Source: JAJPGZ01 sp038229295
GTDB taxonomy: Bacteria; Verrucomicrobiota; Verrucomicrobiia; Chthoniobacterales; UBA10450
Length of the DNA stretch: 64,000 nucleotides
Assembly (NCBI GenBank): GCA_038229295.1
Contig: JBBROO010000013.1
Span: forward strand, 4,915 to 68,914
Reading direction: 5' to 3'
In this document: one piece after another, positions 16,330 through 22,928 of the stretch
Position numbering within the stretch: the first letter of the stretch is position 1
How the letters are laid out: each line of letters begins with the position of its first letter
Notes under the pieces: model-generated
What the model was told of the DNA's origin: nothing
The model's database searches: none
Seen by the model: the letters and a program-made list of their open reading frames with translations, nothing else
Made by a program: the position numbers and the translations under genes

Positions 16330-17049
16330 GTGGCAACTGAAAACATTCCGGGCGCACCCACCGACGAAGCGACCATTTCGCTCCAGAAAAGCCTGTACGA
16401 TCCCGGCTACGTCAACGCCATGTCGCATTTTTATCGCGGCGAACTCGGGCGCATCATGGTCTGGCGCCAGCGTCTCGACATCACGACCAACTGGGCCATC
16501 ACCAGCAGCACCGCCATCATCACCATCGCCTTTGCCAATCGCGAAGTGCCGCACATCATTTTCTTTTTCAATCTCGCCATCGTCTGGGGAATGCTCTGGA
16601 TCGAAGCGCGGCGCTATCGATTTTACGACGCCTTCCGCGCGCGCGTCCGCATGCTCGAAGCGCATTTCCTCGTCCCGATGGTGATGGAAAATCGCGACAT
16701 GCTCCAGGGCGAATGGAAAAAACTGGTTTGCGAAGATTTGATCCTGCCTTGTTTCAAGATCAGCAAACTCGAAGCCGTCGGTCGCCGCTTGAAACGCAAT
16801 TACATTTTTATCTTTATCCTCATCATGGTCGCCTGGATCACGAAAATCTTTCTGCATGCGCCGACGGCGATGGACAGCGTGCCATCGTTTTATCGTGCGC
16901 TGCGCGTCGGACACATTCCCGCCTGGCTGGTGGCATCGATTTTCGTGGCCACCCTGGCCAGCGTCATTGGCATCACCATTTACGTCGGCAAAAAAACCTC
17001 CGGCGAGATCGCCGAATTCGGCACGCATCGCTCGCTCTGGCGGATTTGA
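16330..17049 (+). CDS. DUF2270 family membrane protein
   Basis: The 239-residue protein resembles the DUF2270 family of predicted membrane proteins, whose function is unknown. Seen: a conserved soluble start (MSHFYRGELGRIMVWRQRLD), four hydrophobic helices (around SSTAIITIAFA, FFFNLAIVWGMLW, FIFILIMVAWITKIF and VASIFVATLASVIGITIY) and the EARRYRFYDAFRARVRMLE segment after the second helix. GTG at 16330 is the chosen start; no good ribosome-binding site is visible. Its TGA overlaps the mazG ATG (TGATG), so the two are probably translated together. Confidence 0.8.
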   Translation: MATENIPGAPTDEATISLQKSLYDPGYVNAMSHFYRGELGRIMVWRQRLDITTNWAITSSTAIITIAFANREVPHIIFFFNLAIVWGMLWIEARRYRFYDAFRARVRMLEAHFLVPMVMENRDMLQGEWKKLVCEDLILPCFKISKLEAVGRRLKRNYIFIFILIMVAWITKIFLHAPTAMDSVPSFYRALRVGHIPAWLVASIFVATLASVIGITIYVGKKTSGEIAEFGTHRSLWRI

Positions 17050-17882
17050 TGACCGAATTCGAGAAATTGTGCGACATCGTCGCGCGATTGCGCGCGCCCG
17101 GCGGTTGCCCATGGGACCGCGAGCAGACTAACGAATCGCTGCTCCCGGCCGTGATCGAGGAGGCCTACGAAGTTGCGGGCGCATTGCGCGGCGCATTGCG
17201 CGCGAAAGACGACGCGAATTTTCGCGAAGAACTTGGCGACTTATTATTGGTCATCGTCATGCACGCCGAGATCGCAGCCGAGGCCAATCGTTTCAAGATC
17301 GACAACGTCATCTCCGAGGTAACTGAGAAATTGATTCGTCGGCATCCACATGTTTTCGCGAAAAGCGACGCCGCCGACAGCGACGCGGTCGTGCGGCAAT
17401 GGGAAGCGATTAAGCGCGAAGAAAAAAAAGGCGACTCCCATTATCTCGCCAGCTTGCCCGCGACGTTGCCGGCGTTGATGCGCGCGCAAAAAGCGCAGAA
17501 GAAAGTCGCGCGCGTGAATTTCGACTGGGACAAAATCGAAGACGTCATCGCCAAAGCGGATGAAGAGCTTGGCGAAACGAAAGCGGCGCTGGCATCGCAA
17601 GATCGACAATCGATCGAGGAAGAGATCGGCGATCTGCTTTTCGCGGTCGTCAATTTGGCGCGCAAATGCTCGATCGATGCCGAGAGCGCGTTACAAAAAG
17701 CGACCGACAAATTTCGCGCGCGCTTTAATCGGCTTGAGGACGAACTCACCGCGCAAGGCAAACGACTTGGAGATGTCGATCTTGCGGAGATGGATGCCAT
17801 CTGGAACGCGATTAAAGAAAACGTTCAACGTCCAACGCCCAACATTCAACGTTCAAGTTCCGAATTGGACGTTGAAAGTTGA
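17049..17882 (+). CDS. mazG: Nucleoside triphosphate pyrophosphohydrolase
   Basis: MazG hydrolyses nucleoside triphosphates to monophosphates and pyrophosphate, cleaning the nucleotide pool. The 277-residue protein has the two-domain layout: domain 1 with GCPWDREQT, the metal-binding EEAYEV and EELGDLLL; domain 2 with EELGETKAAL and EEIGDLLFAVVNLAR. Start ATG overlaps the DUF2270 stop. The last 20 or so residues (NVQRPTPNIQRSSSE...) are not MazG-like. They are encoded by the inverted repeat at 17820-17902, which has replaced the natural C-terminus. Three motif copies occur inside, coding for KID, QDRQ and VDLA. Confidence 0.93.
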   Translation: MTEFEKLCDIVARLRAPGGCPWDREQTNESLLPAVIEEAYEVAGALRGALRAKDDANFREELGDLLLVIVMHAEIAAEANRFKIDNVISEVTEKLIRRHPHVFAKSDAADSDAVVRQWEAIKREEKKGDSHYLASLPATLPALMRAQKAQKKVARVNFDWDKIEDVIAKADEELGETKAALASQDRQSIEEEIGDLLFAVVNLARKCSIDAESALQKATDKFRARFNRLEDELTAQGKRLGDVDLAEMDAIWNAIKENVQRPTPNIQRSSSELDVES

Positions 17883-17902
17883 ATGTTAAGCGTTGAACGT
17901 TT
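17820..17902. repeat. Inverted repeat of GTTCAACGT-type units at the mazG 3' end
   Basis: The left half (17820-17856) carries tandem units like AACGTTCAACGTCC; the right half (17865-17902) carries their complements such as GGACGTTGAA and GCGTTGAACGTTT. It covers the last codons and stop of mazG and part of the gap to secG. The translated product NVQR-x-NIQR is a peptide typical of read-through of such repeats. Confidence 0.75.
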
Positions 17903-17941
17903 GCTTCATCCGCGCCTTTCGACATATTGGCGGCCCCGAAA

Positions 17942-18379
17942 ATGAACATTCTCATCAATCTACTTTTAGCCATTTGGATGATCGTGGCCCTGCTCATGAT
18001 CCTCGTGATTCTGATGCAACGCCCGAAGAGCGAAGGCCTCGGCGCAGCGTTTGGCGGCGGCGTAACGGAAAATATTTTCGGCGCGCAGACGACGACCGTG
18101 CTGACCACGATTACGGGCTGGCTCGCCGGGATTTTCTTTGTGCTGACATTTGCGTTGTCTGTTTGTTATGCGCACAAGGCGACTGGTGAGAGCGCGTTGA
18201 GCCGCCAGTTAAAAAACACCCCCGTCGCGGCGCCAGTTGTTAGTCCGGCGCCGGCTGTTCCGAATGCTTCGCCCGCACCATCGTTAAAGCCGTCGGACGC
18301 GGCGGTGGGAATTGTTCCGCCGGCCAGTGTTCCGGTTGCGCCGAGCGCATCTCCTCCGCCGCAAAAGAAACCGCAGTAA
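17942..18379 (+). CDS. secG: Preprotein translocase subunit SecG
   Basis: SecG is the small third subunit of the SecYEG channel. The 145-residue protein has the two membrane helices (LLLAIWMIVALLMILVILM and WLAGIFFVLTFALSVCYA) joined by the conserved loop QRPKSEGLGAAFGGG and ENIFG. The C-terminal tail, rich in Pro, Ala and Ser, is longer than in E. coli SecG. ATG at 17942 starts the first helix; a TTG five codons upstream is possible. It follows mazG by 59 nt, partly occupied by the GTTCAACGT repeat. Confidence 0.93.
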   Translation: MNILINLLLAIWMIVALLMILVILMQRPKSEGLGAAFGGGVTENIFGAQTTTVLTTITGWLAGIFFVLTFALSVCYAHKATGESALSRQLKNTPVAAPVVSPAPAVPNASPAPSLKPSDAAVGIVPPASVPVAPSASPPPQKKPQ

Positions 18380-18383
18380 GGTT

Positions 18384-18472
18384 AGGTGGATCGCGACCTC
18401 CGGGCGCGATGTCGATCGGGCGGCTTCGCCGATTTTACTTTTTAGCAACGCGCTCGGAGATCGCGTTCCACC
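18384..18472. repeat. REP-like element, copy 2 (inverted relative to copy 1)
   Basis: The left arm AGGTGGATCGCGACC... (18384-18411) equals the complement of copy 1's right arm, and the right arm (18446-18472) equals the complement of copy 1's left arm. The loops differ. It lies after secG and before the fluoride riboswitch, where it may end secG transcription. A copy of the 10-mer motif (18474-18483) abuts its right end. Confidence 0.85.
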
Positions 18473-18512
18473 ATGTCGATCTTGCACGATTTCGTTTTGT
18501 CGCTACCGTTCG

Positions 18513-18590
18513 CGGCGGCAATGGAGTTTGCCATCTCTCCGTAGAGAAAACCGCCATCGTTCGAGCTGATGACTCCTGCCAGAAAGGAGT
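18513..18590 (+). promoter_or_regulatory. Fluoride riboswitch (crcB motif) with Shine-Dalgarno sequestration
   Basis: The sequence carries the conserved blocks of the crcB fluoride aptamer in order: GGCAATGGAGTTTGCC (18517-18532), AACCGCC (18549-18554 region) and GCTGATGACTCCTGCC (18565-18580). The ACTCC at 18572-18576 can pair with GGAGT inside the aptamer (18523-18527). The same ACTCCT (18572-18577) is also complementary to the fluC Shine-Dalgarno AGGAGT (18585-18590). The pairings exclude each other, which gives a direct translational switch: fluoride binding favours the first and frees the ribosome site. Confidence 0.88.
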
Positions 18591-18595
18591 TCCAT

Positions 18596-18997
18596 ATGCT
18601 CGAATTGAAACAGATCTTAATGGTGGGAATCGGCGGCGCCGTCGGATCGATCGCACGCTTCAAACTTGGCGGATTTATTCTGCAGCGCTGGCCGGCGTGG
18701 AATTTTCCGCTGAGCACATTGTCGATCAATCTGCTCGGTTGTCTCGTCATCGGCACACTGGCGGCGTTGGTCGAACGGCATGATTTGTTCTCGCCACCGG
18801 CGCGGTTGCTTCTTTTCACCGGTTTGTTAGGCGGCTTCACCACGTTCTCGGCTTTCGCTTACGAAGGAGTTTTTTTGTTCCGCCGTGGCGCCGTCAATCT
18901 CGCCGTCGCCTACGCTTTTTTGAGCGTAGTCGGCGGATTCCTGGCGGTCTGGCTGGGAATGAGACTGGTGATTCTTCTCTGGCCGGCGGCTCATTGA
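18596..18997 (+). CDS. fluC: Fluoride ion channel
   Basis: FluC (CrcB) exports fluoride through a dimeric channel in the inner membrane. The 133-residue protein has four membrane helices and the family motifs GGAVGSIARF, the pore Asn in TLSINLLGCLVIG, and GLLGGFTTFSAFAYE with the conserved Phe box. ATG at 18596 follows a strong AAAGGAGT site by 5 nt, and that site is under riboswitch control. An ATG at 18569 in the same frame lies inside the aptamer and is not the start. It is a single-gene unit between secG and the porin. Confidence 0.96.
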   Translation: MLELKQILMVGIGGAVGSIARFKLGGFILQRWPAWNFPLSTLSINLLGCLVIGTLAALVERHDLFSPPARLLLFTGLLGGFTTFSAFAYEGVFLFRRGAVNLAVAYAFLSVVGGFLAVWLGMRLVILLWPAAH

Positions 18998-19057
18998 AGC
19001 CCGTGTTGCATTTCCCGCGCGTCTTTCATAACAATCGTAGCCAGCCCACCTCTACGC

Positions 19058-20586
19058 ATGCGCACAAAAAACTTCATCTGGGGAATCGCGGTCGCATCTG
19101 CCTTGAATACGATGTCGATCTTGCAGGCGCAGGATGCCGGTGCGCTGCTCGATCTTTTAGTTAAGAAGAAGATCGTCACGCAACAGGAAGCGGATGAATT
19201 GCGCTCCGAATTAAAGAAAAAGCCTGCGTCCAGTTCAAGCGCCAGCGCGAAATTCACGTCCGACATTCCCGAAACATCGGCCGGCAAATGGAAACTATCC
19301 GCGCCGATCACCGAGCTCGAACTTTATGGCATGTGCGTCTGCGCTACGAATACCGCGGCGGGCAATCGACCGATAATTTCGCCGCTCTGCGCGACGATTG
19401 GCAGGAGCGGCAACGCGAGCGTTATCGTTTGCGCATCGGACTACGTGGGACGCTGGCGGACGATTGGTTCTTCGGCGTGCGTTTGGAAACGAGTCAAAAC
19501 CCGCGTTCGACGAACGTCACTTTCGGTGGCGACTCCAGCAATGGGCCATTCGCCAAAAGCGATGATGGCGTCAACGTCGGACAGGCGTATCTCGGCTACA
19601 AAGGATTTCCCGACATCACATTGACCGGAGGTCGAATGCCGAATCCTCTCGTCAGCACTTGGATGACGTGGGACCCGGACCTGAATCCCGAAGGCCTGGC
19701 CGAACAATGGAAGCACACATTCACCATCGCGACTGGCGGAGGCGAAGCGAGCGAGGCGCCGTCCTATAATAAGGATGGCGCCAAAACGGTCGTGGTTCCG
19801 AAATCCAAAGAATCCGCCATCAAGATCGACATCTTCGCCAATTTCAGTCAGTTCGTTTACGACGACGCCAATCCCGAGAATCCGTTAGGCCGCCGCACGC
19901 CGAATCGAACGACCAGGCAATTGACTCCGAACACAGACGCGTGGCTGCTCGCGTGGCAAGTGGGCGCGCGTTTCACTTTCCCGAACAATCTTTATGCGCA
20001 GATCGCGCCGACGTTCTACAACTACACCGGTAACGGCGACACCTTTAATATTCATTTCCAAGGGGGCGACCCGAATGTCTCGAACACGGCCTCAACCTCG
20101 CAAAATCAAACCGGCATCAACAGCCTCCTCGTTTTCGATATGCCGGTGGAAATCGGCTGGAAACTCGGCGAATTGCCGATGCGTTTGTTCGCTGACTTCG
20201 CCGTGAATCTTGATGGGGGCGAGCGCGCACTGGCCGCCGGCCATCCGGGAAAAGGCGATCAACGTTACGCCTACCAAGTCGGGATGGGCGTGGGGAAGTT
20301 GAAAGCAAAACACGACTGGCAAATCGATTTGTTTTGGCAACATAACGAACAGTATTCGCTCGATCCAAACCTGATCGATAACGACGTCTTCGACGCGCGT
20401 CTAAACATGGAAGGAGTCGGACTTCGCGCCGGGTACGCATTGAGCGACGCCGTATTTTTCAATCTCACCTGGGTCTACGGCTGGCGCATTAATGACGCTC
20501 TCGGCACGGGCGGCGCGAACGACATTGGACTCAATCCGCTCGATCAATACCAGATCCTGCAAACCGACCTGACCGTAAAATTCTGA
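19058..20586 (+). pseudogene. Putative outer-membrane porin, single-base frameshift
   Basis: Two overlapping frames together encode one 509-residue putative porin of the type common in Verrucomicrobiota. Frame 1 (from ATG 19058) holds a signal peptide ending near LQAQD and the N-terminal GALLDLLVKKKIVTQQEADEL coiled segment, up to ELELYG at about 19330. Frame 2 continues from 19333 with VRLRYEYRGG to a C-terminal beta-strand ending in Phe. The family expects YGDVRLRYE; here one G of GGCGATGTG is missing (GGCATGTG at 19328-19335). Either this is a real inactivating mutation or an assembly error. Beta-rich repeats and a final aromatic residue are otherwise intact. The substrate is unknown. Confidence 0.85.
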
Positions 20587-20653
20587 AGAATTTGATTCGC
20601 GGTGGCGGTCAAAGTGGCCGTCAATTACGAATCTAGAACAGCATAAGATCGAC

Positions 20654-20830
20654 ATGTTACGGCCATCGATAAAGACAGACATTTTCGTGTGCGATGAATG
20701 CGGAAATCGCAAACGGCTGAAAAGCTCCAATCGCCACTGGTGCGATGTCTGTAATCGCGGCACGCCGGTGGAAATGCGGAACGTGCGCGACAAAAAAGCG
20801 GTGCTGCCGCAGGGCGACCGCAAACCGTAA
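20654..20830 (+). CDS. 58-residue zinc-ribbon protein
   Basis: A small ORF from ATG 20654 to TAA 20830 encodes 58 residues with two CxxC knuckles, CDEC and CDVC, spaced 14 residues apart, followed by a basic, charged tail (MRNVRDKKAVLP). This is a typical small zinc ribbon, with no family I can name. The start ATG is part of a dispersed-motif copy (AAGATCGACATG, from 20645), and another copy in the opposite direction lies 18 nt after the stop (20848), so the gene is bracketed by an inverted motif pair. No clear ribosome-binding site is seen. It could be co-transcribed with the following ORF. Confidence 0.65.
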   Translation: MLRPSIKTDIFVCDECGNRKRLKSSNRHWCDVCNRGTPVEMRNVRDKKAVLPQGDRKP

Positions 20831-20905
20831 CTCGCGCGACGTTCGATTGTCGATCTTCCCACGGTTCGCCCGCGGTTTCGGTATCGCTCTTGCTTTACCA
20901 GAGGG

Positions 20906-21217
20906 ATGCCGCAGATGCATTCCTATTCCAAGGAGCAACGCGAAGCCGTGCGCCAGCTGGTGCACCTGGTTTTGATTCGCGATATGGCGACGTTCACGCC
21001 CCAGCAATTTAAGGAGTGGATTAAAGAGACGGACACAAAATTTCGCAAAGTGGCGCTGACGCTGGCCTTCCGGCTGAATGATCGCACCGTCCATTTCTCA
21101 ATCAAAGAGCTGCGCACCGGCCGGGTCGCTTTCCAGTTCGGGGCCTCGACCCGCGTGCGCTTCGACGACGGTGAAGTCGTGATGACGGTCGAAGACACGA
21201 GCTGGCGCGTACGCTGA
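20906..21217 (+). CDS. Hypothetical 103-residue protein
   Basis: Not recognised. The product is small and charged: a helical first half (SKEQREAVRQLVHLVLIRDMATFTPQQFKEWIKE) and a beta-rich second half (VAFQFGASTRVRFDDGEVVMTVEDTSW). There is no signal peptide or membrane helix. ATG at 20906 or 20915 may be used; AAGGAG occurs only after the second. Codon usage matches its neighbours, and no better frame exists in the interval. It sits between the zinc ribbon and the CYTH gene, all on the plus strand. Confidence 0.6.
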   Translation: MPQMHSYSKEQREAVRQLVHLVLIRDMATFTPQQFKEWIKETDTKFRKVALTLAFRLNDRTVHFSIKELRTGRVAFQFGASTRVRFDDGEVVMTVEDTSWRVR

Positions 21218-21272
21218 GCGTTCGACGCGGATAAGTCTTGGCATTTTCGCGGGAAAGGTTTCAGTCGGGGAA

Positions 21273-21749
21273 ATGGCCCGGCGGCATCGAGCATTGTCCC
21301 GCGAGATCGAGCGGAAATTTTTGATCAAACAATTACCGCCCGACATTCGGCGTGCGCCCCATTTCAAAATCGACCAGGGTTATCTGGCTAACGAACGCCA
21401 GGATCGACATGTTCGTTTGCGCAAGAAAGCGAACACCGCGTCGCTTACTTTCAAAGCCGGCCGCGGAAGGGCGCGAGAAGAACGCGAGATTACCATCAGC
21501 GAAAAACAATTCGCCGCGCTCTGGCCGGCGACCCGGGGCCGGCGTCTGCGCAAAGTTCGCTACGAAATGCCATGGAAAAATCTCACCATCGAGATCGACA
21601 TCTATCGCGGCCGCAATCGCGGATTGATCGTAGCCGAAGTGGAATTCCCTAACGAGGCCAGTTGCCGCAGATTCAAACCGCCGGAGTGGTTTGGCCGCGA
21701 GGTCACCGGCGAATCGCGTTACAGCAACGTGAGACTGGCCCGCGCGTAG
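21273..21749 (+). CDS. CYTH-domain triphosphate tunnel metalloenzyme
   Basis: The 158-residue protein is a stand-alone CYTH domain. Seen: the ExExK signature EIERKFL near residue 11, the basic strands HVRLRKKANTASLTFK, the acidic metal-binding strand EREITIS, then YEMPWKNLTIEIDIY and IVAEVEF. Bacterial members act on inorganic triphosphate or small organic triphosphates. The neighbours SixA, a polyphosphate glucokinase-like protein and Ppk1 fit a tripolyphosphatase role in polyphosphate turnover (inference). It is convergent with sixA, 3 nt apart. The segment IEIDIY contains a one-mismatch motif copy. Confidence 0.88.
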   Translation: MARRHRALSREIERKFLIKQLPPDIRRAPHFKIDQGYLANERQDRHVRLRKKANTASLTFKAGRGRAREEREITISEKQFAALWPATRGRRLRKVRYEMPWKNLTIEIDIYRGRNRGLIVAEVEFPNEASCRRFKPPEWFGREVTGESRYSNVRLARA

Positions 21750-21752
21750 CGC

Positions 21753-22235
21753 TCACTTCGCTTTGCGCGAAAACTTCGGCGGAAAAAGCCAGAGCAATCG
21801 GCCTTCTTCGCTCGCAAGATCGACATCGAGCAACGCCACGCCGCCTTTCGAAAGCTTGAGCGACGCGCCCGTCAATTTCGAAATGACTTCCGTGAAATCC
21901 GGTTCATGCCCGACCAACATCAAACTATTTGCGTCGTGCCGTTTCAAAACGGTTCGCAGCTCGGCCATCCCGAATCCAGGCGACAACGATTCATCCTGCC
22001 GCACTTTCGCCTTGAGATATTCGGCGGCGATCTCCGCCGTCTGCGCCGCGCGCGGCAACGGACTGGTCACGATCAAATCCGGACGCACTTTGAGCCGATC
22101 GAGAAAGCGCGCCACTTCCCGCATTTCTTTTTTGCCGGGCCCGGTCAACGGCCGCTCGTCATCCCGCTTTTTCCAGTTCGCCCAATCGGCTTCACCGTGC
22201 CGAAGAAAAAAAGTTGCATGTCGATCTTGCGGCAC
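21753..22235 (-). CDS. sixA: Phosphohistidine phosphatase SixA-like
   Basis: The 160-residue histidine-phosphatase-superfamily protein shows the catalytic LRHGEAD (His near 12), the SPLPRAAQTAE arginine motif and the second histidine in LVGHEPD. SixA proteins dephosphorylate phosphohistidine. The start is GTG at 22235, 3 nt after the ppgK stop, so translational coupling is likely. The first residues PQDRH are the translated dispersed 10-mer. A second copy near the end codes for VDLA. It is the last gene of the minus-strand run ppk-ppgK-sixA. Confidence 0.9.
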   Translation of the reverse strand: MPQDRHATFFLRHGEADWANWKKRDDERPLTGPGKKEMREVARFLDRLKVRPDLIVTSPLPRAAQTAEIAAEYLKAKVRQDESLSPGFGMAELRTVLKRHDANSLMLVGHEPDFTEVISKLTGASLKLSKGGVALLDVDLASEEGRLLWLFPPKFSRKAK

Positions 22236-22238
22236 GCG

Positions 22239-22928
22239 TTACATGATGTTCCACTTCGGCCGGCGCGTCCGTGGATCGATTTGCCAAAGGCGCGTCCCAC
22301 CCAGAAAAGCGTTGCGATTACTTCCGACTTCAATCCCCGGCGGAAGTGCGTCGAACTTTTTCACGTTGCCGCCACCGAGCACAACGTAATCGGCCATGAG
22401 CGCTTTCTTTAATTGCAAAACCGCGTCGATGACTTCGCGCTTCCATTTTTTTTGGCCGAGCGCTTCCATGCCCGATTTTCCCAGATAATCTTCGATGATT
22501 TCGTGATCTTCGTAGGGTAGGTCGCCCAGTTCGAGCGGAAGCACGTTGTTTTCCCAGATCAAGGTCGAGCCAAGACCGGTGCCGAGTCCGAGAAAAAGCA
22601 TTCGTTTTCCGCGAAAACTTCCGAGTGCTTGCATGGCGGCGTCGTTGATAACGCGGACGGGTTTGCGCAACGCCTTCTCGAAATTAAATCGCGGCCAACC
22701 CGCGCCGAGATGCTTCGGCTCGCTCGCGATGCGGCCGTTAATCACCGGCGCCGGAAACCCAATCGAGACGGTGTCGAATTTCCAATCGCCCACTTCCTTT
22801 TTGATCTGCGCAATCATTTCACTCGGCTTCAACTTCGGACCGGATTTGAATTTTCGTTTCTGCGCGCGCGAAATCATCAACTTCACGTGCGTGCCGCCAA
22901 CATCGACAACGAGAATTGTCTTCTTCAT
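22239..22928 (-). CDS. ROK-family polyphosphate glucokinase-like protein
   Basis: The 229-residue protein has the ROK sugar-kinase fold: phosphate-1 loop VVDVGGTHVKL (7-17), the conserved NDAAMQALG and the adenosine/phosphate loop GLGTGLGSTLIWE. Its short length and lack of the ROK zinc cluster resemble PpgK-type glucokinases, which use polyphosphate or ATP. Its start overlaps the ppk stop (ATGA), so polyphosphate would be made and used by products of one operon. Use of polyphosphate rather than ATP is inferred from context only. Confidence 0.85.
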   Translation of the reverse strand: MKKTILVVDVGGTHVKLMISRAQKRKFKSGPKLKPSEMIAQIKKEVGDWKFDTVSIGFPAPVINGRIASEPKHLGAGWPRFNFEKALRKPVRVINDAAMQALGSFRGKRMLFLGLGTGLGSTLIWENNVLPLELGDLPYEDHEIIEDYLGKSGMEALGQKKWKREVIDAVLQLKKALMADYVVLGGGNVKKFDALPPGIEVGSNRNAFLGGTRLWQIDPRTRRPKWNIM

